This document shows positions 48,206 to 55,707 of a DNA stretch of 64,000 bases, piece after piece. Below the pieces are notes generated by a model, which was not told the origin of the DNA, made no database searches, and saw nothing but the letters and a program-made list of their open reading frames with translations. The translations under genes were made by a program, and so were the position numbers. The DNA is taken from the NCBI GenBank assembly GCA_016793465.1, contig JAEUJW010000038.1:219344-283343 (forward strand), read 5' to 3'. Numbering within the stretch: the stretch's first letter is position 1; each line of letters opens with the position of its first letter. This stretch comes from Myxococcales bacterium. GTDB lineage: Bacteria > Myxococcota > Polyangia > Nannocystales > Nannocystaceae.

Positions 48206-51200
48206 ATGCCGGCCGTGACGCAGGGCGTGTGGCACATCTGGATCGACCGCGGCGGGACCTTCACCGACTGCGTGGGCCGCGACCCGACCAGCGGGCGGCT
48301 GCGAGTCGTCAAGCTGCTGTCGTCGGACGCGGCGCCGGTCGCGGGCATCCGCCGGCTGATGGGGCTGCCGGACGGCGCGGAGATCCCCGCGTGCCGGGTC
48401 CGCATGGGCACGACGCTGGCGACCAACGCCCTGCTCGAACGGACAGGCGCGGCGTGCGGGCTGGCGATCTCCCGCGGGCTCGGCGACCTGCTCGAGATCG
48501 GCGACCAGACCCGGCCGGACCTGTTCGCCCTGGCGATCGCGCCGCGCACGGCGCTGCCGCGGCGGGTGCTCGAGGTCGACGCGCGCCTGGACCGCGACGG
48601 CGCGGCGCTGCAGCGGCCCGACTTCGATGAGCTGGCGGAGCGGCTGCGTTCGCTGCGGGCCGAGGGGCTCGAGAGCCTGGCGGTCGCGGTGATCCACGCG
48701 CACCGCGACGGGGCGCTCGAGCGCGACATCGCCGACGTCGCGCGGGCGGCGGGGTTCGAGCACGTGACGCTGTCGCACGAGGTCGCGGGGGCGCAGGGGC
48801 TGCTCGCGCGGGTCGAGACGGCCTGCGTCGACGCGTACCTCACGCCGCTGCTGCGGCGGTACATGCAGGCGCTGGCGGCGGAGCTGCCGGGGTCCGACGT
48901 GCAGGTGATGCAGTCGAGCGGCGACCTGACGCCGGCGCGGCGGTTCCGCGGGCGCGACGCGGTGCTGTCGGGGCCGGCGGGCGGCGTGGTGGCCTGCGCG
49001 GCGGTGGCGGAGGCGCTGGGCCTGGCGGCGGTGATCGGGTTCGACATGGGCGGGACGTCGACCGACGTGACGCGCTGGGCCGGCGAGTTCGAGCGGCGCG
49101 CCGAGACCGAGGTCGCGGGCGTCCGGGTGCGCACGCCGATGCTGGCGATCCACACCGTCGCCGCCGGCGGCGGGTCGATCTGCCGGTTCGACGGCTCACG
49201 CCTGACGGTCGGGCCCGACAGCGCGGGCGCCGATCCGGGGCCGCTGTGCTACGCCCGGGCGGGCGCGACGGAGCTGACGATCACCGACGTCAACCTCGCG
49301 CTCGGGCGGCTGAGCGCGGCGAGGTTCCCGTTCGAACTGCACGGCGAGCGCGTGCGGGCGGCGCTCGCGGGGCTGGCCGACGCGGTCACGGCGGCCGGGG
49401 TGCCGCGCTCGCCGATGGCGGTGGCCGAGGGGCTGCGGCGGGTCGCCGACGAGCACGTCGCGGCGGCGATCCGCGAGGTGTCGCTGCGCCGCGGGCACGA
49501 CGTCCGCGGGCACGCGATGGTGGTGTTCGGCGGGGCCGGCGGACAGCACGCGTGCGCGGTGGCCCGCCTGCTCGGAGTGCGCACGCTGGTGTTTCACCCG
49601 CTCGCGGGCGTGCTGTCGGCGTGGGGCATGGGCGTGGCCGGCGTGGGCTGGCACGGCGAGGTCGACGCGGGGCAGGTGCCGCTGGCGGCCGGGCTGCTGG
49701 CTGGCCTCGAGGACAGGTGGTCGGCGCTCGCGCGGCGCGGGCGGGCCGAGCTGGCCGAGGCCGGGGCGGACGGCGAGCTCGCGGAGACCCGCCGTATCGA
49801 CCTGCGCTACGCGGGCTCGCACGCGGCGCTGACGCTGGCGGTCGACGGCGACGAGGCGGCGCTGGTGGAGGCGTTCACGGCGGCGCACCGCCGGGCCTTC
49901 GGCTACGCGCGCGAGGGCCACGCGATCGAGGCGGTGTCGCTGCGGGTCGAGCTGGCCTCGCCGCGGGCGCCGGCCGAGGCGGTCGCGCTGGACATGTCCG
50001 AAGAGTCAGGTAGCGACGGAGCCGCGGAGCTGTGGCTGGACGGCGGCTGGCGCGCGGTGCCGGTGCGGCGTCGCGAATTGTTGAGAATCGGGGAGTCGGT
50101 GGTCGGGCCGGCGCTGATCGTCGAGGCGACGGCGACGATCGTGCTCGAGCCGGGGTTCGTCGCCGAGCTGCGGGCGGACGGGGTGCTGCTCGCGCGGGAC
50201 GTCGGGGCGGCGACGGAGAGCGAGTCGGCGGGGCGCGACGCGGCGGCGCCGGGGGCCGTGGCCGACCAGGACGTGGAGCTGCGCGGAGGCGGCGAGTCGG
50301 CGGGGCGTGACGCGGCGGCGCCGGGGGCCGTGGCCGACCAGGACGTGGAGCTGCGCGGAGGCGGCGAGCCGGCGGGGCGTGACGCGGCGGCGCGGAGCGT
50401 CGTGGACGACGACGAGCGGGCGCGGGACCCCGTGCTGCGGGAGGTGCTGGCGCACAGGATCTCGGCGATCGCGCGGCAGATGGGGGTCGTGCTGCAGCGG
50501 ACGGCGCTGTCGACCAATATCCGCGAGCGGCTCGACTTCTCGTGCGCGGTGTTCGACGCGGCCGGGGATCTGGTGACCAACGCGCCGTACATCCCGGTGC
50601 ACCTGGGGGCCATGCCGGAGTCGATCCGCGGGGTGCTGGCCGCGCACCCGCGGCCGCCGCCGGGGGCCGTGTACGTGACCAACGATCCGGCGGCGGGCGG
50701 GTCGCACTTGCCGGACATCACGGTGATCTCGCCGGTGCACGACGCGGGCGGGTCGCTGCGGTTCTTCGTGGCGAGCCGCGGGCACCACGCCGACGTCGGC
50801 GGGACCACGCCGGGGTCGATGCCGCCGTTCGCGCGCAGCCTGGCCGACGAGGGCGTGGTGTTCCGCGCGGTGGCGGCGGTGCGCGACGGAGTCTTCGCGC
50901 GCGAAGAAATCTTAAAAATATTGAACTCGGGGCCGTGGCCGGCGCGGCGGCCGGCGGAGAACCTCGCCGACCTCGAGGCGCAGATCGCCGCCAACCGCGC
51001 GGGGGCGCGGCTGCTCGACGAGCTGTGCGCGGAGCACGGGGCCGGGCTGGTGACCGCGGTGATGCGGGGGATCCAGGACGACGCCGCGACCGGCGTGGCC
51101 GCGGCGATCGCCGGCCTCGCGCCGGGCGTGCGTCGCTTCGCCGACGCCATGGACGACGGGGCGGAGATCCGGGTGGCGATCGAGGCGGCGGGCGGGCGCC

Positions 51201-51967
51201 TGCGCGTCGACTTCACCGGCACGGCGGCGGAGCAGACCGACGGCAACTTGAACGCGCCGCGGGCGGTGACGGTGTCGGCGCTGCTGTACGTGCTGCGCCT
51301 GCTGGCGGGGCGCTCGATGCCGCTGAACTCGGGCTGCCTGCGCGCGGTGGAGCTGGTGATCCCGCGGGGGACGCTGCTGTCCCCGGGGCCAGATCGGGCG
51401 GTGGCGGCGGGCAACGTCGAGACGGCGCAGCGGGTGGTCGACGTGCTGCTGGGGGCGCTCGGGCTGGCGGCGGCGAGCCAGGGCACGATGAACAACCTGA
51501 CCTTCGGCGACGCGTCGTTCGGTTACTACGAGACGCTGGGCGGCGGGGCGGGGGCGTGCTTCGGGCACGCGGGGCGCTCGTGCGTGCACACGCACATGAC
51601 GAACACGCGGGTGACCGACCCGGAGGTGCTGGAGGCGCGGTTCCCGGTGCGGCTGTGGCAGTTCGCGCGGCGGCGGGGATCCGGCGGCGCGGGGCGGTGG
51701 CCGGGCGGGGACGGCCTCGTCCGCGAGCTCGAGTTTTTGCGTGCGGAGCACGGGCCGATGCACGTGGCGATCCTCTCGGAGCGACGGGTGCGGGCGCCGT
51801 TCGGGCTGGCGGGCGGCGCGGACGGGGCGCCGGGGCGCAACCTGATCGACGGGCGCGAGCTGGCCGGGCGGGCGGCCGAGGCGGTGCGGCCCGGCCAGCG
51901 CGTGCGCATCGAGACGCCGGGCGGCGGCGGGTTCGGCGAGCCCGGGTCCGACGGGACGGAGGGCTGA
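48206..51967 (+). CDS. ATP-dependent 5-oxoprolinase, fused HyuA-HyuB
   Basis: About 1,253 residues, the size of eukaryotic 5-oxoprolinase (OPLAH). The enzyme opens 5-oxoproline (pyroglutamate) to glutamate with ATP. The HyuA half has [46 protein letters not shown] and [15 protein letters not shown]. The HyuB half has [57 protein letters not shown] and [10 protein letters not shown]. Start is either ATG 48206 or GTG 48215: GGGGTAGG at 48198-48205 suits GTG 48215 by spacing, and TAGGAT lies seven bases before that GTG. The linker between halves carries 2.4 copies of a 72-bp repeat. A hydantoinase-type substrate cannot be excluded. Confidence 0.9.
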   Translation: MPAVTQGVWHIWIDRGGTFTDCVGRDPTSGRLRVVKLLSSDAAPVAGIRRLMGLPDGAEIPACRVRMGTTLATNALLERTGAACGLAISRGLGDLLEIGDQTRPDLFALAIAPRTALPRRVLEVDARLDRDGAALQRPDFDELAERLRSLRAEGLESLAVAVIHAHRDGALERDIADVARAAGFEHVTLSHEVAGAQGLLARVETACVDAYLTPLLRRYMQALAAELPGSDVQVMQSSGDLTPARRFRGRDAVLSGPAGGVVACAAVAEALGLAAVIGFDMGGTSTDVTRWAGEFERRAETEVAGVRVRTPMLAIHTVAAGGGSICRFDGSRLTVGPDSAGADPGPLCYARAGATELTITDVNLALGRLSAARFPFELHGERVRAALAGLADAVTAAGVPRSPMAVAEGLRRVADEHVAAAIREVSLRRGHDVRGHAMVVFGGAGGQHACAVARLLGVRTLVFHPLAGVLSAWGMGVAGVGWHGEVDAGQVPLAAGLLAGLEDRWSALARRGRAELAEAGADGELAETRRIDLRYAGSHAALTLAVDGDEAALVEAFTAAHRRAFGYAREGHAIEAVSLRVELASPRAPAEAVALDMSEESGSDGAAELWLDGGWRAVPVRRRELLRIGESVVGPALIVEATATIVLEPGFVAELRADGVLLARDVGAATESESAGRDAAAPGAVADQDVELRGGGESAGRDAAAPGAVADQDVELRGGGEPAGRDAAARSVVDDDERARDPVLREVLAHRISAIARQMGVVLQRTALSTNIRERLDFSCAVFDAAGDLVTNAPYIPVHLGAMPESIRGVLAAHPRPPPGAVYVTNDPAAGGSHLPDITVISPVHDAGGSLRFFVASRGHHADVGGTTPGSMPPFARSLADEGVVFRAVAAVRDGVFAREEILKILNSGPWPARRPAENLADLEAQIAANRAGARLLDELCAEHGAGLVTAVMRGIQDDAATGVAAAIAGLAPGVRRFADAMDDGAEIRVAIEAAGGRLRVDFTGTAAEQTDGNLNAPRAVTVSALLYVLRLLAGRSMPLNSGCLRAVELVIPRGTLLSPGPDRAVAAGNVETAQRVVDVLLGALGLAAASQGTMNNLTFGDASFGYYETLGGGAGACFGHAGRSCVHTHMTNTRVTDPEVLEARFPVRLWQFARRRGSGGAGRWPGGDGLVRELEFLRAEHGPMHVAILSERRVRAPFGLAGGADGAPGRNLIDGRELAGRAAEAVRPGQRVRIETPGGGGFGEPGSDGTEG
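50222..50392 (+). repeat. 72-bp tandem repeat in the HyuA-HyuB linker
   Basis: Unit 1 is 50222-50293, unit 2 is 50294-50365, and a 27-bp partial third copy is 50366-50392. Each full unit encodes 24 residues beginning [16 protein letters not shown]. The copies differ at very few bases. The repeat keeps the frame and lengthens the linker between the two domains. Confidence 0.92.
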
Positions 51968-52159
51968 GGCGCGGGCGTGCGGGCGGTCCGCGGGCGCGTG
52001 CGGCCCCGGCGGCGCGCGGCGCAGGGTGTGAGCGGGCGCGGCCGAGGCCGGGGGCGGGGGCGTGTGCAGGGCCGGACGCGGCGCCTGCGGGGCGGCCGAC
52101 GACTTTTAACAGTGGAGGTTTTGCGCGGGCGGGCGCGCTGAGTTACGGTGCGGCCCTCC

Positions 52160-53041
52160 ATGCTCGAAGCCTTGCTCCCGTACATTCAGACGCCCGAGTA
52201 CGAACTCGGCAACCTCCCGGTGATCGGGCCCCTGAGGCTGCAAGTGTTCGGTCCGCTGGTCGCGGCGGGGGTGATCATCGGGTACCACCGCTGCCTCGCG
52301 TACGCGAAGAAGAAGGACGTCGACGAGTACATCGCGCGCGACCTGATGTTCTGGGTGCTGGTCACCGGGTTCGTCATCTCGCACTGGGTCTCGGTCATCT
52401 TCTACTTCCCGGCGCGCGTCGAGGAGAACCCGCTGGTGCTGCTGATGATCTGGAACGGCCTGTCGAGCGTCGGCGGGTTCTTCGGGGCGCTGGTCGGCAT
52501 GTTCTGGTTCCTGCGCAAGATGAAGCAGCCGTTCCTCGTGTACGCCGACATGCTGCTGTTCGGGCTGATCGTCGGGTTCACGTTCGGGCGCCTCGGCTGC
52601 GCGCTGGTCCACGACCACCCGGGCAGCATCGTCGAGGCCACGCACCCGCTGGCGGTCGGCCCGTGGGGCAAGTCGGGGCTGTACCGCCTCGACCTCGGGC
52701 TGCTCGAGTTCATCTACCTGGTGCCGCTCGCCATCTACATCCAGTTCTTCTACAACATCAACAAGCGCCCGGGCCTGCTGGTCGGCACGGTGTGCCTGCT
52801 GTACGCCCCCTACCGCTTCATCCTCGACTTCATGCGCGACGAGGACATGCGCTACCTCGGCCTGACGACCGCGCACTACGCGACGCTCATGATCCTGGCG
52901 ATCGGCGTGTACCTGGTGTTCATCCGCAAGCCCCAGCCGGGCGACACCGACTGGGCCAGGGACAGCGACCGCATCGCCCGCGAGAAGGCGGCGATCGAGG
53001 CGGCCAAGGCCGCGGCCGCCGGCGAGAAGGCCGCGACGTAG
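52160..53041 (+). CDS. Divergent prolipoprotein diacylglyceryl transferase (Lgt)-like membrane protein
   Basis: ATG 52160 is used; GTG 52148 is in frame as an alternative. The 293-residue protein has about seven membrane helices in the Lgt pattern, including an early GPLRLQVFGPLVAAGVIIGY and the late LYAPYRFILDFMRDED (E. coli FRFIVEYFR region). The Lgt signature GRx[GA]NF[hydrophobic]NxExxG aligns position for position with GRLGCALVHDHPG (from residue 143), keeping Gly, Arg and the last Gly but replacing Asn, Phe, Asn and Glu. The catalytic HGG region reads SSVGGFFGAL without the His. It may therefore be an Lgt paralog with altered chemistry rather than the housekeeping Lgt. It ends with a charged Ala/Lys coiled tail. 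Confidence 0.75.
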   Translation: MLEALLPYIQTPEYELGNLPVIGPLRLQVFGPLVAAGVIIGYHRCLAYAKKKDVDEYIARDLMFWVLVTGFVISHWVSVIFYFPARVEENPLVLLMIWNGLSSVGGFFGALVGMFWFLRKMKQPFLVYADMLLFGLIVGFTFGRLGCALVHDHPGSIVEATHPLAVGPWGKSGLYRLDLGLLEFIYLVPLAIYIQFFYNINKRPGLLVGTVCLLYAPYRFILDFMRDEDMRYLGLTTAHYATLMILAIGVYLVFIRKPQPGDTDWARDSDRIAREKAAIEAAKAAAAGEKAAT

Positions 53042-53047
53042 GTCGCG

Positions 53048-54139
53048 TCAGGCTGCCGGCTCGGCGACCGCAGGCGTCGCCTCGCGCGAGCGGGCGACGC
53101 CTCGCTTCGTCAGCCCGCACACGAACACCTCCATGCGGTTGCTCGGCAGCTGGGTCGCGCGCACCTCCTCCATGCCCATCGACTCGACGCTTTTGATGAA
53201 GCGCGGGATGTGGCGCACGGCCTTCCAGTCGTCGAGCTTCAGCGTGAGCAGCACGCCGCACAGCGCGGGCCGGGGCCTGGCGGCGAGGCGGCGGGCGGTG
53301 ATGAGGGCGACCTGGGGGGCGAGGTTGACGTCGAGCAGCAGCCAGTGCAGCTCGAGCGGGAGGTCCTCGCGGGTCACCAGGCTCATGGGGCGCTGGAGGT
53401 GGGTGAAGCCGGGGTGGTCGAGCACGACGGGGGCCATCCTGGCGGGGTCGATGCCGTGGACCTTGACGCCGCGGCGGAGCAGGGCGTAGCTGGCGCCGCC
53501 GGGCGAGCTGCCGATCTCCACCGCGGAGTCGCCGGCGCGCACGGGGGCGCCGGACCAGATCAGCGCCTCCTCGAGCTTGCGATAGGCGCGCGACGGAGCC
53601 TCGGGCGGCATGTCGACGGTGATGCGTCCGCCGGGCAGCGGCGAGTGGCCGGGGCCGTGGCGGTGGAAGCCGAGCCACCACGGCTCGTCCGCGGCGACGA
53701 CGACGTCGAGCACCCAGTCGCCGGGCTCGGCGCGCTCGCCGGGCAGCAGCGGACGCGGGCCGGACCACGCCTGCTCGATGCTCGCGCGGGCGGCCGCGGC
53801 GAGCGGGCCGTACTGGTGCCCCGGCGGTTCGTCGCCGGGTTTGATGATGTCGCGCTCGAACACGTGGAGGCGGACCGCCTGGCCTTCGGGACAGAAGCGG
53901 TCGACGGCGGCGAGCACGGCGGTCGGGTCGGCGGCCGGGCCGACGGCGGCCCCGAAGGCGCGGGTGAACACCGAGTCGACGGTCACGTCGGCGGCGATCG
54001 GCCGCGAAGACTTGAAGGTGATGAGGCCGGGGCGGGCGAACGAGCGGCGGAGGTCCGGCCGCGTACGCGCGAGCTCCTCGGCGATCGCCGCCTCGGCGCC
54101 GGCCTGGCACACGCAGAACAAGAAGGCTGTCGCGGTCAC
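53048..54139 (-). CDS. RlmM-like 23S rRNA 2'-O-methyltransferase (FtsJ domain)
   Basis: This 363-residue protein has an N-terminal THUMP-like RNA-binding region (AFLFCVCQAGAEAAIAEEL onward) and a C-terminal FtsJ/RrmJ Rossmann domain: SAM loop AVEIGSSPGGASYALLRRG, VHGIDPARMAP, the acidic catalytic strand LLLDVNLAP, and LTLKLDDWKAV with the catalytic Lys. The order matches E. coli RlmM, which methylates C2498 of 23S rRNA, and the ending EVRATQLPSNRMEVFVCGL resembles the RlmM C-terminus. Which nucleotide is modified here is inferred. It converges on the Lgt-like gene and is divergent from the TetR gene, so the operators at 54203-54264 could also control it. Confidence 0.82.
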   Translation of the reverse strand: MTATAFLFCVCQAGAEAAIAEELARTRPDLRRSFARPGLITFKSSRPIAADVTVDSVFTRAFGAAVGPAADPTAVLAAVDRFCPEGQAVRLHVFERDIIKPGDEPPGHQYGPLAAAARASIEQAWSGPRPLLPGERAEPGDWVLDVVVAADEPWWLGFHRHGPGHSPLPGGRITVDMPPEAPSRAYRKLEEALIWSGAPVRAGDSAVEIGSSPGGASYALLRRGVKVHGIDPARMAPVVLDHPGFTHLQRPMSLVTREDLPLELHWLLLDVNLAPQVALITARRLAARPRPALCGVLLTLKLDDWKAVRHIPRFIKSVESMGMEEVRATQLPSNRMEVFVCGLTKRGVARSREATPAVAEPAA

Positions 54140-54202
54140 GCGCGGAGTTTAATACGGCCGACCGGCGCGCGCGGGCAAGCTCGAGGTGCCCGTGGAGATC
54201 TT

Positions 54203-54214
54203 GACCGCCCGGTC
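54203..54214 (+). promoter_or_regulatory. TetR operator O1
   Basis: GACCGCCCGGTC is a perfect 5-bp dyad around two central bases, preceded by CTT as in O2 and O3. It lies upstream of the predicted tetR -35 element. Confidence 0.65.
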
Positions 54215-54223
54215 TAAAAAATC

Positions 54224-54252
54224 TTGACCGCTCGGTCCGGTAACCGTATCTT
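54224..54252 (+). promoter_or_regulatory. tetR promoter
   Basis: TTGACC (54224-54229), 17 bases, TATCTT (54247-54252): a good sigma-70 promoter. Transcription would start near 54259. The -35 element is inside operator O2. Confidence 0.65.
54226..54237 (+). promoter_or_regulatory. TetR operator O2
   Basis: GACCGCTCGGTC is a perfect 5-bp dyad, 23 bp downstream of O1 and overlapping the -35 hexamer of the tetR promoter, so binding would block transcription. Confidence 0.65.
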
Positions 54253-54264
54253 GACTGCATGGTC
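54253..54264 (+). promoter_or_regulatory. TetR operator O3
   Basis: GACTGCATGGTC is an imperfect copy, 27 bp after O2, directly after the -10 hexamer and over the predicted transcription start. It contains the upstream ATG at 54259, which argues that this ATG is not the translation start. Confidence 0.55.
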
Positions 54265-54312
54265 CAGAATTCATACGCTGAGCCGGCCAGCGGTCGGCCG
54301 ACGGGGTTACCC

Positions 54313-54897
54313 ATGTCTCGCACCAAAGAATTCGATCCGGAGCGGGCGCTCGACCTGGCGCTGGACATCTTCTGGCGGCGAGGCTACGAGGGCACGACGC
54401 TGCGCGACCTGCTCGAGGGCATGGACATCTCGCGGCAGAGCCTCTACGACACCTTCGGCGACAAGCGCTCGCTCTTCTTAAAGGTGCTGGAGCGGTACGA
54501 GCGGCTGATGATGGAGGGGCTCACGGTGCGGCACCTGCAGAACGCGGGGTCGATCGAGGCGGTGCGCGGCTACTGCGAGTACTTCCTGGCGGAGATCGTG
54601 CACGACCCGGCGCTGGGGTCGTGCCTGATGGCCAACACGGCGATCGAGGTGGGCGCGGCGGACCCGGAGATCCAGGCGATCGTGCGCGCGTACTTCGGGC
54701 GGCTCGAGGGGATCTTGCAGTCGGTGCTGGCGGGCGCGCGCAAGGCCGGGGAGATCGGCGAGGACCGCGACGTGCGGGCGCTGGCCCGCCACCTCGTCAA
54801 CGCGCTGCACGGGCTCGGGATCATGGGCCGCAGCGGGGCCTCGCGGTCGGTGCTGCGGCAGATGCTGAACATGGCGCTGTCGGTGCTCGAGCGGTGA
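54313..54897 (+). CDS. TetR/AcrR-family transcriptional regulator
   Basis: A TetR repressor of 194 residues from ATG 54313 (MSRTKEFDPERALDLAL); the in-frame ATG at 54259 lies on the predicted transcription start and inside an operator, so it is rejected. The helix-turn-helix is FWRRGYEGTTLRDLLEGMDISRQSLYDTFGDK, shown here only by its ends GYEGTTLRDLL and SRQSLYDTFGDKRSLF. The ligand domain contains the FLAEIVHDPALGSCLMANTA segment common to the YxaF/AcrR subgroup. Three GACCGnnCGGTC-type sites overlap its own promoter, so it is almost surely autoregulated; the divergent RlmM-like gene is a second possible target. The inducer is unknown. Confidence 0.9.
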   Translation: MSRTKEFDPERALDLALDIFWRRGYEGTTLRDLLEGMDISRQSLYDTFGDKRSLFLKVLERYERLMMEGLTVRHLQNAGSIEAVRGYCEYFLAEIVHDPALGSCLMANTAIEVGAADPEIQAIVRAYFGRLEGILQSVLAGARKAGEIGEDRDVRALARHLVNALHGLGIMGRSGASRSVLRQMLNMALSVLER

Positions 54898-54975
54898 CGA
54901 CGCGGGCCGACGCGGCGGTGTGACAGTCGGTGAGTCGTCGTTGGTGCGGGCGATGGGCCCGCGAGGAGGTTGACC

Positions 54976-55590
54976 ATGGCGTTCGTCAATTATGCGGCGC
55001 GGGAGATCACGCTGAAGATCGTGTATTACGGGCCCGGGCTGGGCGGCAAGACCACCAACGTGCGCTCGCTGCACGGGGGCACGGCGCCCGAGCGGCGCGG
55101 CAAGCTGGTCGAGCTGTCGACCGACGAGGAGCGCACGCTGATGTTTGACTTCGCGCCGCTGGCGGTCGGCGAGGTCCACGGGTTTCGCCTGCGGACCCAC
55201 GTGTACAGCGTGCCGGGGCAGATCTTCTACGCGGCGACGCGGCGCTTGATCGTGCGGGGCGCCGACGCGATCGTGTTCGTGGCCGACTCGAACCCCGACC
55301 GCTTCGACGCCAACGAGATCTCGCTCGAGCACCTCGAGGTCGACCTCACCGAGCACTTCGGCGACGCGCGCGGCGTGCCGTGCGTGATGCAGTACAACAA
55401 GCGCGACCTGCCCGACGCGACGCCGCTGACGCACATGCAGCGCGTGCTCAACCCGCACGGGTGGCCCGAGTACGAGGCGGTGGCGCTGCACGGGATCGGC
55501 GTGCAGACTACCTCGCGGGCGGCGCTGAAGCTGGCCATGCGCGGGCTGCAGCGGCAGTTCGGCGAGTCGGCGGTGCGCGTGGCGGGCTGA
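54976..55590 (+). CDS. MglA-family small Ras-like GTPase
   Basis: GAGGAGG (54963-54969) is six bases before ATG 54976, giving 204 residues. MglA is the polarity GTPase that drives motility reversal in Myxococcus. The sequence keeps the MglA N-terminus (FVNYAAREITLKIVYYGPG), P-loop GPGLGGKTTN (19-28), the family's threonine-free G3 region VYSVPGQIFYAATRRLI, and the guanine-specificity motif QYNKRDLPDA. VFVADSNPDRFDANEISLEHL is also typical. No mglB (GTPase-activating roadblock protein) is adjacent, so it may be a paralog with a separate task, or its partner may be elsewhere. It follows tetR by 78 bp and may share its transcript. Confidence 0.92.
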   Translation: MAFVNYAAREITLKIVYYGPGLGGKTTNVRSLHGGTAPERRGKLVELSTDEERTLMFDFAPLAVGEVHGFRLRTHVYSVPGQIFYAATRRLIVRGADAIVFVADSNPDRFDANEISLEHLEVDLTEHFGDARGVPCVMQYNKRDLPDATPLTHMQRVLNPHGWPEYEAVALHGIGVQTTSRAALKLAMRGLQRQFGESAVRVAG

Positions 55591-55604
55591 TGCGCGCGGC
55601 GTCG

Positions 55605-55633
55605 GCGGGCGCGCGAGGGCCACGCGCGCCCGC
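55605..55633 (+). terminator. GC-rich hairpin after the MglA-like gene
   Basis: A perfect 11-bp stem (55605-55615 and 55623-55633, arm GCGGGCGCGCG) with a 7-nt loop begins 14 bp after the stop codon. There is no T-run, so it may protect the 3' end or pause polymerase rather than end transcription alone. Confidence 0.5.
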
Positions 55634-55707
55634 TGGCGCATGAAGAGAACTTCATCGAAGCGGCGGCTGTGTGTCCATCGGCGGCATGCGGTATCCTGCG
55701 CCGGCGA

